A DNA stretch of 41,134 nt, taken from an uncultured Lachnospiraceae bacterium (GTDB lineage Bacteria > Bacillota > Clostridia > Lachnospirales > Lachnospiraceae). The translations under genes were made by a program, and so were the position numbers. The stretch spans positions 1-41,134 of the forward strand of contig CAJUJM010000012.1 in NCBI GenBank assembly GCA_910586755.1, read 5' to 3'. Every line of letters starts with the position of its first letter. The stretch's first letter is position 1. A model generated the notes under the pieces. That model saw only the letters and a list, made by a program, of their open reading frames with translations, searched no databases and had not been told where the DNA came from. Positions 25,752 through 33,704 of the stretch are shown here, one piece after another.

Positions 25752-26316
25752 ATGGAAAAAAGTGTCATTCACATTTACGGCGCATCCGGATCCGGAACCA
25801 CCACCCTGGCAAGATACCTTACTGAAAATCTGGGCTACCGGCTTATAGACAGCGATGACTATTACTGGGAAAATACCGACCCGCCTTACAGGCAGAAACG
25901 ACCCATTCCGGAACGAATCCGCCTGATGAAAGAAGAACTAAAACAGTCCCCTAAGGCAGTGATTTCCGGCTCTCTTACAGACTGGGGAGATCCGTTGATT
26001 CCTTTCTTTTACCCTGGCCGCCCGTCTGGTAACGCCTGTAGAGGTTCGCATTGCCAGAATCAAAGAGCGGGAGAGAAAGAAATTTGGTTCCAGGATTGAG
26101 CCGGGAGGCGACATGTACGAGACCCATTGCCAGTTTCTTGACTGGGCCTCCGGCTATGATACCGGCGGGCTGGATACCAGAAGCAAGGCCAAACATGATC
26201 AGTGGGAAAAACTTCTCACCTGTCCCAAAATTATTCTGGACGGAAACAAAAGTTTAGACTGGAATTTAGAACAGATCAAAAAGGCGGCAGGGAAAGTAAA
26301 AACGGGATACACCTGA
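25752..26316 (+). pseudogene. small P-loop (adenylate-kinase-like) kinase, frameshifted
   Basis: The first part has a nucleotide-binding loop GASGSGTTTLAR and RLIDSDDYYWENTDPPY, followed by AVISGSLTDWGDP. It is the start of an AAA/kinase-like protein seen as a stand-alone gene of about 188 residues in Clostridia. The frame is lost after LIPFF. One frame over, the sequence continues LAARLVTPVEVRIARIKERE through GGDMYETHCQFLDWA to the TGA at 26314-26316. Removing one T from the run 26007-26010 restores the protein. AAGGAGAG precedes ATG 25752. Substrate unknown. Confidence 0.82.
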
Positions 26317-26332
26317 AAGGAGCAGTAAAGAC

Positions 26333-27331
26333 ATGAAATGGGGAATTTTAGCAACCGGAAACATCGCAAAGAAATTTGCATCCACTTTGAAACAGATGGA
26401 GGAATCCGGGGAGATTTTGACAGCAGTAGGTTCCAGGAATCAGGATTCTGCCAAAGCGTTTGCGAAAGAATATCAGGTTCCAAAGTATTACGGTACATAT
26501 GAAGCCCTGGCGGCCGACCCGGAGGTGGAGATCATATATGTGGCTACCCCCAACAACCTTCATTATGAGAATTGCCTGATGTGTTTAAACGCAGGAAAGC
26601 ACGTGCTCTGTGAAAAGCCTTTTACCACCAATGCCGGGGAGGCGGAGATCCTCTATAAGCTGGCGGAGGAAAAAGGGCTGTTTATTATGGAAGCCTTCTG
26701 GATCCGCTTCCTGCCCGTCTATAGCCGTCTTGAAGAAGCCTTGTCAGAAGGCCTTATCGGAAAAATCCGCCACATCCGCTGTGAATACGGATTTATTGCC
26801 AAAGGAGCCAGAAAAGAGCGGAAATTCCAGTCAGGCCTTGGCGGCGGAGCGCTTTTGGATATCGGCATTTACAATCTGGGATTTCTCCATATGGTTACCG
26901 GAGCGGCTCCAAAAGCCTTTCAAAGTGAGGTGCACATCAATGAATACGGAACCGATGATTTCAGCGTCCTGAGCCTGTCCTATCCGGACGGGTGTACTGC
27001 CTATTGCGCCCAGTCCATTGGGATCCTTATGGAGAGGGAGGCAGTAATTTACGGGGAGAAGGGAACTATTACCTTAAAAGACTATCAGCATGCCCAGCAT
27101 ATGGAGATCAAAGTCTACGAAGGCCAGTTATACGAGATCGATTGCCCCTTCCAGATTAACGGTTTTGAATATCAAATTGAAGAAGCGTCCCGGTGCGTGG
27201 CTGTAGGAAAATCCCACAGCGATAAGTTTACACCGGAGGATAGCCTGACTGTATTGCGGCTGATGGACGATATCCGCGAGTCCTGGGATATGAAGTTTGA
27301 GTATGAAAAGGAGGAAAAGTCAAATGGATGA
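26333..27331 (+). CDS. Gfo/Idh/MocA-family oxidoreductase
   Basis: NAD(P)-dependent dehydrogenase of sugars or related polyols. The Rossmann start GILATGNIAKKFA, IIYVATPNNLHYE and HVLCEKPFTTN (the EKP motif) are family signatures, and the C-terminal alpha/beta domain includes GGGALLDIGIYNL with the putative catalytic Asp-Tyr pair. Length is 332 residues, normal. AAAGGAG lies before ATG 26333. It overlaps the next gene by 8 bp. Substrate not predictable. Confidence 0.92.
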   Translation: MKWGILATGNIAKKFASTLKQMEESGEILTAVGSRNQDSAKAFAKEYQVPKYYGTYEALAADPEVEIIYVATPNNLHYENCLMCLNAGKHVLCEKPFTTNAGEAEILYKLAEEKGLFIMEAFWIRFLPVYSRLEEALSEGLIGKIRHIRCEYGFIAKGARKERKFQSGLGGGALLDIGIYNLGFLHMVTGAAPKAFQSEVHINEYGTDDFSVLSLSYPDGCTAYCAQSIGILMEREAVIYGEKGTITLKDYQHAQHMEIKVYEGQLYEIDCPFQINGFEYQIEEASRCVAVGKSHSDKFTPEDSLTVLRLMDDIRESWDMKFEYEKEEKSNG

Positions 27332-27836
27332 AAAACTGTCCGTTAATATAAGGAAATGGTGCGCCCTTATTCTTGCTGTGTTCCTTTACTATGTTATCCA
27401 TGAAGGCAGCCATCTGATCATTGCCCTTTTGTACGGCGTATTTCAGAAAATCCGACTTTTGGGGCCAGGAGTCCAGGTGGTAATTGATACAGAATCTTTA
27501 ACGGAAAATCAACTGATAATCTTCAGCCTTGCCGGAGGTGCCGGCACCTTGATTGCAGCGTGGATTTTCACAGCGCTGACGCCCTTCTTTACCAAAATAA
27601 AAAACAAGCTTTTCAGAGCTGTGGGCTACTATACAACCATAGTCATGATGTTTGTTGACCCTATATACCTGTCATTTTTATACCGGTTTTTCGGCGGCGG
27701 AGATATGAACGGAATTCTGCTGTCAGGACTGCCGGAAATGGCATTGCAGATTATTTTTGGAGCCGTTGGCATTGTCCATATCCTGATTTTTTGGAAATGG
27801 GTACATCCATTGTATAAAAAGAGTTTTCAAAAATAG
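27324..27836 (+). CDS. membrane protein with an HExxH motif
   Basis: 170 residues and about four or five membrane segments. The first segment contains HEGSH (His 26, Glu 27, His 30), the zinc-binding HExxH pattern found at the start of M50-type intramembrane proteases. The second M50 motif (NPDG-like) is not obvious; FVDPIYLSFLY (residues about 110-120) is the only candidate. It could be a reduced M50-like protease or a membrane protein that only resembles one. ATG 27324 follows AGGAGG at 27309-27314; the longer frame from 27297 lies inside the previous gene. Confidence 0.75.
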   Translation: MDEKLSVNIRKWCALILAVFLYYVIHEGSHLIIALLYGVFQKIRLLGPGVQVVIDTESLTENQLIIFSLAGGAGTLIAAWIFTALTPFFTKIKNKLFRAVGYYTTIVMMFVDPIYLSFLYRFFGGGDMNGILLSGLPEMALQIIFGAVGIVHILIFWKWVHPLYKKSFQK

Positions 27837-27847
27837 AAGGGGGAAGC

Positions 27848-28534
27848 ATGAGAAAAATCGGAATCCTGTGTCCCAGCGACACCGAGCTAGCCCCATTTTT
27901 GCCCCATATAAAAGAAGTAAAAATCACAGAAAAAGCTATGCTGAAAGTTTATGAAGGCATGATAGGCCAGATGAGGGTTGCAGCTCTTTACAGCGGCGTA
28001 TGCAAGGTGAACGCCGCCATTGCCGCTCAGATTTTAATTGATACCTTTCAGGCAGAGGCCATTATCAATGCAGGAGTGGCAGGGGGAATGGAGGAAAGCG
28101 TGGAGCTTTTTGATACCATAATCGCTGCCAGGAGCGTTTACCATGATGTGGCCCGGGATATTCTCACAGAGTTTCATCCGTGGATGGAATCCGTTTATTT
28201 TGAGGCGGACAAAGAGCTTTTGGCAGCAGCAAAAGAGTATGCCAAAGAATCCGTACTTCCTATCCGGTTTGGAACCATTGCCACAGGGGAGCAGTTTATT
28301 GAGGATGCAGGAAGGACGGAGATTAACTAGGCTTTTGCGCCTCTGGCTGTGGATATGGAGACTGCCGGCGCGGCTCATGTCTGCTATGTAAATGGGACGC
28401 CTTTTCTGGCTGTCAGGACTATAACAGACACGGCGGCCCACATAGGGGCGGAACACTTTGAACAGAACTGTGAGAAAGCATCCGCTATTGCAGCAGAGGT
28501 GGTTATGGGGATTCTGGCAAAGAGAAATATTTGA
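27848..28534 (+). pseudogene. mtnN: MTA/SAH nucleosidase interrupted by an in-frame TAG
   Basis: Would cleave 5'-methylthioadenosine and S-adenosylhomocysteine. The frame starts at ATG 27848 with MRKIGILCPSDTELAPF and includes INAGVAGGME. A TAG at 28328-28330 follows GRTEIN, and the same frame continues as AFAPLAVDMETAGAAHVCY and VRTITDTAAHIGAEHF to the TGA at 28532-28534. The full reading gives 228 residues, normal for MtnN. The stop removes the ribose-binding Glu of DMET and the catalytic Asp of TITD, so the short product should be inactive. The tail frame remains clean, so the mutation looks recent or is a sequencing error. Confidence 0.87.
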
Positions 28535-28559
28535 CAATCCCCTTGCTGCCCGTTACAAT
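28531..28559 (+). promoter_or_regulatory. promoter of the cobalamin operon
   Basis: TTGACA (28531-28536), 17-bp spacer, TACAAT (28554-28559). The -35 overlaps the stop codon of the nucleosidase gene. Transcription should start near 28566, leaving only about 50 nt before cbiK, too short for a cobalamin riboswitch. Confidence 0.78.
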
Positions 28560-28617
28560 AGACAGCAGACCCAGGCGCACGTTTTAAAGAGTTGCCTGCT
28601 TAGAAGGGAATCCGTAT

Positions 28618-29430
28618 ATGAATACAAAAAATGCGATCCTGGTAGTCAGCTTCGGAACCACTTACGCAGACACCAGAGAAAAGACCATAGAAGCCATTGA
28701 AAACCGGATAAGGGACGCTTATCCTCAGTATACAATCCGCCGGGCCTGGACCAGCAAAATGATTATCCGAAAACTGAAAGATCGGGATCATTATCACGTA
28801 GATACCGTGGCGGAAGCCATGGAAAAGCTGGCAGAGGAAGGATTTCAAAGGGTTTTGGTCCAACCAACCCATGTAATAAACGGTATCGAAAATGAGCAGA
28901 TGATCCGGGATGCCCTGGCATTTGAAAATCAATTTGAATCTATCCGTTTTGGCGTTCCCCTTCTCACCAGCGAGGAAGATTCCTGTCAGGTAATTAAGGC
29001 GCTGACAGAGGAAATGGGGCCGGTTCCTTCTGATACCGCCCTGGTATACATGGGCCACGGCACTACCCATTATGCCAATACCGTTTATGCTGCGCTGGAT
29101 TACCGGATGAAGGACATGGGGTATTCCAATGTATTTCTGGGGACTGTGGAAGCCTATCCGTCCCTGGATACTATGAAAAAGAAGCTGAAGGAAGGGGGCT
29201 ATCAAAAAGTGATTCTGGCTCCCTTTATGATTGTAGCCGGAGATCATGCAAGACATGATATGGCAAGCGACCGAAAAGATTCCTGGAAATATGCCCTGGA
29301 AAAAGAAGGGTATGAGATCACCTGCATACTAAAAGGATTAGGAGAATATCCGGGAATCCAGAACCTGTTTATAAAGCATGTGGAAGATGGTTTCACACAG
29401 GAGGAAAAGTCAAATACCCCGCAGCAATAA
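28618..29430 (+). CDS. cbiK: sirohydrochlorin cobaltochelatase
   Basis: Inserts cobalt into sirohydrochlorin, the first committed step of anaerobic cobalamin synthesis. Sequence features: AILVVSFGTTYADTREKTI at the start, YMGHGTTHYANTVY with metal-binding His 147, and IVAGDHARHDMASD with His 210, matching the two key histidines of Salmonella CbiK. Length is 270 residues, normal. It follows AGAAGGGAA with ATG 28618 and heads the operon. No signal peptide, so it is the cytoplasmic form. Confidence 0.95.
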   Translation: MNTKNAILVVSFGTTYADTREKTIEAIENRIRDAYPQYTIRRAWTSKMIIRKLKDRDHYHVDTVAEAMEKLAEEGFQRVLVQPTHVINGIENEQMIRDALAFENQFESIRFGVPLLTSEEDSCQVIKALTEEMGPVPSDTALVYMGHGTTHYANTVYAALDYRMKDMGYSNVFLGTVEAYPSLDTMKKKLKEGGYQKVILAPFMIVAGDHARHDMASDRKDSWKYALEKEGYEITCILKGLGEYPGIQNLFIKHVEDGFTQEEKSNTPQQ

Positions 29431-29484
29431 GGGGTTCTGCCCTCAGTGAAGCAAAAACAGCATAGCAGCAAAGGAGACAGGCAT

Positions 29485-30684
29485 ATGGAATCGGAATACA
29501 GATATCGAAACCAGAAAAAACTGCGCCGGGGATATACCACCGGATCCTGCGCTGCCGCCGCGGCCTGTGCTGCTGTTTCCATGCTGCTTATGGGGGGCAG
29601 GAAAGAAGCAGTAGAGATTACAACCCCTGGGGGAATCCGCCTGTCGCTGCCGGTGGAGGAAATTTACAGAGAACAAAATGCGGTTTCCTGCGGGGTGCGA
29701 AAGGACGGGGGAGACGATCCGGATGTAACCCATGGGATTTTGATCCATGTCCGGGCAGAATATTTGAGAGAAGGAGAAAAAGCGCCGCCGGATTGCTATG
29801 AAAACCGCCGTGATTCTGCCCTGTCACCTGTTATTTACTTAGACGGCGGCCCAGGAGTTGGCCGGGTTACCAAACCTGGCTTATCCTGCCCACAAGGCAA
29901 GGCAGCCATCAATCCAGTCCCCTGTTCCATGATATTGGAACAAGCGGAAGCCATCTGTAAAAAAGCCGGTTTTACAGGGAAATTAAAGCTTACGGTTTTT
30001 GCGCCGGAAGGAGAACAGATTGCCGGGAAAACCTTTAATCCCTATCTGGGAATCCAGGGAGGGATTTCGATTCTGGGAACCACCGGAATCGTGGAGCCTA
30101 TGAGTGAAGCCGCCCTGATAGAAACCATTCGGATTTCCATCCGCCAAAAGGCGGCTTTGGGAGAAAAAATACTATTGGTTGTGCCGGGAAATTACGGGGA
30201 GGATTTTTTAAAAACCACCTTACATATCCATCCGGACAGGGCTGTAAAATGCTCCAATTATATTGGAGAGACCCTGGATATTGCTGTGGAATGTGGGTTT
30301 GAAAACCTGCTATTAATTGGCCATGGGGGAAAGCTTATCAAGGTGGCTTCCGGGGTTATGAATACTCATTCTTCCGTAGCGGATTGCAGGATGGAAACCA
30401 TTGCGGCGTGGGCTGGAGCCCAGGGGGCAGGTGAAGAAACCGTAAGGCAGATCCTGGAAGCAGTTACGGTAGAACAGGCTTTTTCTATCCTGGATCAGAC
30501 CGGGCTTACCAGGCCGGTAATGGAAAAAGTCATAGAAAGAATCGAATTCCATTTAAAGAAACGAGCCGGGAATACCCTTAAGGCAGAGGCTATTCTTTTT
30601 ACCAATCAGAAAGGAGTGTTGGGGATGACAAAGGGGGCAGAGAGGCTGCTAAAGAGCTTTTTGCCACCGTGTCCTTCCGATTAA
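29485..30684 (+). CDS. cbiD: cobalt-precorrin-5B C1-methyltransferase
   Basis: Methylates C-1 of cobalt-precorrin-5B using S-adenosylmethionine in the anaerobic pathway. The start KLRRGYTTGSCAAAAACAAV is the classic CbiD opening, followed by ITTPGGIRLSLPV, GPGVGRVTKPGLSCPQGKAA, GILGTTGIVEPMSE-like text and LLIGHGGKLIKVASGVMNTH. Length is 399 residues, close to the usual 360-380. ATG 29485 is chosen because AAGGAG lies at 29471-29476; a GTG at 29446 is in frame but has no site. It follows cbiK by 54 bp. Confidence 0.95.
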   Translation: MESEYRYRNQKKLRRGYTTGSCAAAAACAAVSMLLMGGRKEAVEITTPGGIRLSLPVEEIYREQNAVSCGVRKDGGDDPDVTHGILIHVRAEYLREGEKAPPDCYENRRDSALSPVIYLDGGPGVGRVTKPGLSCPQGKAAINPVPCSMILEQAEAICKKAGFTGKLKLTVFAPEGEQIAGKTFNPYLGIQGGISILGTTGIVEPMSEAALIETIRISIRQKAALGEKILLVVPGNYGEDFLKTTLHIHPDRAVKCSNYIGETLDIAVECGFENLLLIGHGGKLIKVASGVMNTHSSVADCRMETIAAWAGAQGAGEETVRQILEAVTVEQAFSILDQTGLTRPVMEKVIERIEFHLKKRAGNTLKAEAILFTNQKGVLGMTKGAERLLKSFLPPCPSD

Positions 30685-30690
30685 AATCAG

Positions 30691-31413
30691 ATGACAGATT
30701 CTAAGGAAAAAAAAGAAAATCTATCTGGCCATGGGATGCTCTACGGCGTCAGTGTAGGCCCGGGGGATCCGGAGTTGATGACTATAAAGGCAGTACGGGC
30801 CATTAAGGAATGTCAGGTTCTGGCCCTCCCCAATGAGTCTTTAAAAGACTGTGTGGCTTATCATATTGCAGTTCAGGCAGTACCGGAGATGAAAGATAAG
30901 GAGATTCTCTGCCTTCCCATGCCTATGACCAAAGATAAAGAGATCCTGAAAAAGTGTCATGATAAGGCGGCGGAACAGATTATAGAGAAGCTTTCTCAGG
31001 GTAAAAATGTGGCCTTTTTAACCCTGGGCGACGCCACTGTTTATTCCACCTGTCTTTACGTCTATGAGCGGGTTCGGGATGCAGGGGAGAGGACTGAGAT
31101 TGTCAGCGGCGTACCCTCTTTTTGCGCTGCCGCTGCCAGGCTGAACCGGGCTTTGGTCAGCGGTTCCAGTGAACTTCATATTCTTCCGGCAACCTATCAG
31201 ATTGAGGAAGGGATTGGCTTACCAGGGGTAAAGGTTTTGATGAAATCCGGAAAAAAATTAGGAGAAGTAAAAGAGCTTTTAATCCGGGAAAATAAGCTGG
31301 TTTCGGGAGTGCAGCGCTGCGGGATGGAAGGGGAAGCGATCTACCGGTCCGCAGAAGAAATTGATGAACAGGCAGGATACTATTCCCTGTTTATCGTAGA
31401 GGATAAGGAGTAG
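30691..31413 (+). CDS. cbiL: cobalt-factor-II C20-methyltransferase
   Basis: SAM-dependent methylation at C-20 of cobalt-factor II. The tetrapyrrole-methylase fold starts YGVSVGPGDPELMTIKAVRA, then FLTLGDATVYSTCLYVYE and VSGVPSFCAAAARLNRAL. Length is 240 residues. The first 15 residues are polar and unlike the family; ATG 30736 just before LYGVSVGPG is a possible alternative start, but neither has a strong ribosome site. It begins 6 bp after cbiD. Confidence 0.92.
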   Translation: MTDSKEKKENLSGHGMLYGVSVGPGDPELMTIKAVRAIKECQVLALPNESLKDCVAYHIAVQAVPEMKDKEILCLPMPMTKDKEILKKCHDKAAEQIIEKLSQGKNVAFLTLGDATVYSTCLYVYERVRDAGERTEIVSGVPSFCAAAARLNRALVSGSSELHILPATYQIEEGIGLPGVKVLMKSGKKLGEVKELLIRENKLVSGVQRCGMEGEAIYRSAEEIDEQAGYYSLFIVEDKE

Positions 31414-31417
31414 CCCT

Positions 31418-32185
31418 ATGGTATATATGGTAGGCGCCGGGCCCGGCGCAGAGGACCTGATTACGGTGAGAGGGGCCAGACTCTTAGGGGATGCAGATGT
31501 AGTAATTTACGCCGGCTCCCTGGTAAATCCAGGCCTGTTAAAACTGACAAAAAGGGGCTGTAAGATTTATAACAGCGCTTCTATGACTCTGGAAGAAGTG
31601 GTGGAAACAGTCAGAAAAGCCGAAAAAGAGGGCCTTATAACCGTCCGCCTTCACACAGGGGATCCATCCATTTACGGGGCAATCAGGGAGCAGATGGATG
31701 CCTTTGATAAGGAAGAAATTACATATGAAATCTGCCCCGGTGTTTCTTCTTTTTGCGGGGCGGCGGCGGCCCTGCAGATGGAATATACCTTGCCGGAGAT
31801 TTCCCAAAGCGTGATTATCACCCGCATGGAAGGAAAAACCGGCGTGCCGAAACGGGAGAGTATTCGAGCCTTTGCCGCCCACCAGGCTACCATGACCATC
31901 TTTTTAAGCGCCGGGCTTTTGGAGAAGCTAAGCAGAGAGCTGATAGCCGGAGGATATGAGGAGGACACCCCGGCGGCTATTGTGTATAAGGCTACCTGGT
32001 CGGATGAGAAGGTGATCCGGTGTACGGTAAAGAATTTGGCCGAAGAGGGGAAACGGGAAGGAATCAGCCGCATGGCTCTTATTATCGTAGGGCAGGCGGT
32101 AGCCCAGAAAGACTATGAGAGGTCCCGCCTTTATCACCCGGAGTTTACCACCGGATACCGGCAGGGAGAAAAAGGAAAGGAATAA
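31418..32185 (+). CDS. cbiF: cobalt-precorrin-4 C11-methyltransferase
   Basis: Methylates C-11 of cobalt-precorrin-4. Motifs: MVYMVGAGPGAEDLITVRG, VVIYAGSLVNP, VRLHTGDPSIYGAIREQMD, YEICPGVSSFCGAAAAL and SVIITRMEGKTGVP, all typical of CbiF/CobM. Length is 255 residues. It starts 4 bp after cbiL, with GGATAAGGAG as ribosome site. Confidence 0.95.
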   Translation: MVYMVGAGPGAEDLITVRGARLLGDADVVIYAGSLVNPGLLKLTKRGCKIYNSASMTLEEVVETVRKAEKEGLITVRLHTGDPSIYGAIREQMDAFDKEEITYEICPGVSSFCGAAAALQMEYTLPEISQSVIITRMEGKTGVPKRESIRAFAAHQATMTIFLSAGLLEKLSRELIAGGYEEDTPAAIVYKATWSDEKVIRCTVKNLAEEGKREGISRMALIIVGQAVAQKDYERSRLYHPEFTTGYRQGEKGKE

Positions 32186-32194
32186 AAGGAAGCC

Positions 32195-32929
32195 ATGGCA
32201 GGATATTTATATGTAGTGGGAATCGGCCCGGGGGCCTATGAAAAGATGACCATTGAGGCCGCCCGGGTTTTAGAGGAATGTGAGGTCATCACCGGGTATA
32301 CGGTATATGTGGATTTGGTAAAACAACACTTTAAAGAAAAAGAATTCTTCACCACTCCTATGCGCCAGGAGGTGGATCGGTGCCGTATGGCCCTTGAGGA
32401 AGCGAAAAAAGGCCGCAAAGTAGCCATGGTGTGCAGCGGGGATCCGGGAGTTTACGGTATGGCGGGACTCATTTTGGAGCTGGCTCCGGAATATCCCGGG
32501 GTAAAGATTCAGGTGATTTCCGGGGTGACCGCGGCCTGCGCCGGAGGCGCGGCGCTTGGCGCGCCGCTGATTCACGATTTTGCGGTAATCAGCTTAAGCG
32601 ATCTTCTGACACCTATGGAACTCATTGAAAAGCGGATTCGGGCGGCGGCAGAAGGAGATTTTGCGCTGTGCATTTACAATCCCGCCAGCAAAAAGAGGGC
32701 GGGTTATCTAAAACGGGCCTGTGAGATTGTACTGAAATACCGCTCTCCCCAAACCGTATGCGGGACAGTAAAGAGTATTGGACGCGGGGGGGAGGAAATG
32801 GCGGTTATGTCTTTGGAGTCTTTGAAAGATTTCCAGGCGGACATGTTTACTACCGTATTTATCGGCAATTCTTCCACAAAGAAAATCGGGGAATATATGG
32901 TAACACCCAGAGGCTACCGCCATGGATAG
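32195..32929 (+). CDS. cbiH: cobalt-precorrin-3 (precorrin-3B) C17-methyltransferase
   Basis: Ring-contraction methyltransferase CbiH/CobJ. Motifs: YLYVVGIGPGAYEKMTIEAA, ITGYTVYVDLVK, VCSGDPGVYGMAGL, VISGVTAACAGGAALGAPL and DFALCIYNPASKKRAGYL. Length is 244 residues, so it lacks the CbiG or nitrite-reductase-like fusions seen in some Bacillota. It lies where cbiG would often follow cbiF, but no cbiG is present. It starts 9 bp after cbiF and overlaps cbiJ by 8 bp. Confidence 0.95.
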   Translation: MAGYLYVVGIGPGAYEKMTIEAARVLEECEVITGYTVYVDLVKQHFKEKEFFTTPMRQEVDRCRMALEEAKKGRKVAMVCSGDPGVYGMAGLILELAPEYPGVKIQVISGVTAACAGGAALGAPLIHDFAVISLSDLLTPMELIEKRIRAAAEGDFALCIYNPASKKRAGYLKRACEIVLKYRSPQTVCGTVKSIGRGGEEMAVMSLESLKDFQADMFTTVFIGNSSTKKIGEYMVTPRGYRHG

Positions 32930-33704
32930 AATCGGGATTTTTGCAGGGACTACGGAAGGAAGGATCCTGGCGGAACGGCTGGATGATATGGGGGCGTCTC
33001 TGGTGGTAAGCGTAGCTACCCATTATGGAAAAGAGGCGCTGCCCAAGTTAAAAAACGGATTTATCCACATCGGCCGGATGGACGGAAAAGAGATGGCCGG
33101 ATTCCTGAAAATGCATCAGATTACTCTGGCAATCGACGCTACCCATCCCTTTGCCAGGGATGCTACCAGACAGATTGAGCTGGCCTGCAAAGAAGCCGGA
33201 ATCCGGCGGATTCGATGCCTGCGGGGAAAGGAAATCTGGACCCAGGAGGAAAAAAAGGAGCTCTTTCCCTGGATCCGGCGCTTCTCGGACGCCCGCCAGA
33301 CGGCACAGTGGTTAGAGAGGAGAGAAGGAAATATTCTCCTTACCACGGGAAGTAAAGAACTGGCGACTTTTCGTGAGATTCCCGAATTTGAAAACCGGGT
33401 TTATGCAAGAGTTCTGCCGGATCCCAAGGTTCTGGAAAGCTGCAGGAAGCTGGGGCTAAAAGGCCGCCATATTATCGGCGCTCAGGGCCCTTTTTCCGTT
33501 ATGATGAATCAGGCTATGCTCAGAGAATATGACTGCCGTTTTCTGGTAACCAAAGACAGCGGAAAAGAAGGCGGATTTTTGGAGAAAGTAAAGGCAACCG
33601 CCAGAATGGGTATCCCTGCTTTGGTGATAGACAGAGAAGCGGAAGAGACGGGAATGACCCTTGACGAGGTGATAAACTGGTATGAAAAACGAGCAGGAAA
33701 ATAA
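32922..33704 (+). CDS. cbiJ: cobalt-precorrin-6A reductase
   Basis: NAD(P)H-dependent reductase of the macrocycle. The start RIGIFAGTTEGRILAERL and the sections AIDATHPFARDATRQIELAC, LLTTGSKELATF and IGAQGPFSVMMNQAML are CbiJ/CobK signatures. Length is 260 residues. ATG 32922 overlaps the cbiH stop; its end overlaps cbiET by 23 bp, so the three are tightly coupled. Confidence 0.95.
   Translation: MDRIGIFAGTTEGRILAERLDDMGASLVVSVATHYGKEALPKLKNGFIHIGRMDGKEMAGFLKMHQITLAIDATHPFARDATRQIELACKEAGIRRIRCLRGKEIWTQEEKKELFPWIRRFSDARQTAQWLERREGNILLTTGSKELATFREIPEFENRVYARVLPDPKVLESCRKLGLKGRHIIGAQGPFSVMMNQAMLREYDCRFLVTKDSGKEGGFLEKVKATARMGIPALVIDREAEETGMTLDEVINWYEKRAGK

Noticed and set aside
28328..28330. 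TAG read as pyrrolysine in the nucleosidase
   Set aside because: No pyl genes or reason for pyrrolysine in MtnN; a point mutation or sequencing error is simpler.
28560..28617. Possible cobalamin riboswitch before cbiK
   Set aside because: Only about 50 nt of leader and no B12-box-like sequence; far too short for the roughly 200-nt fold.
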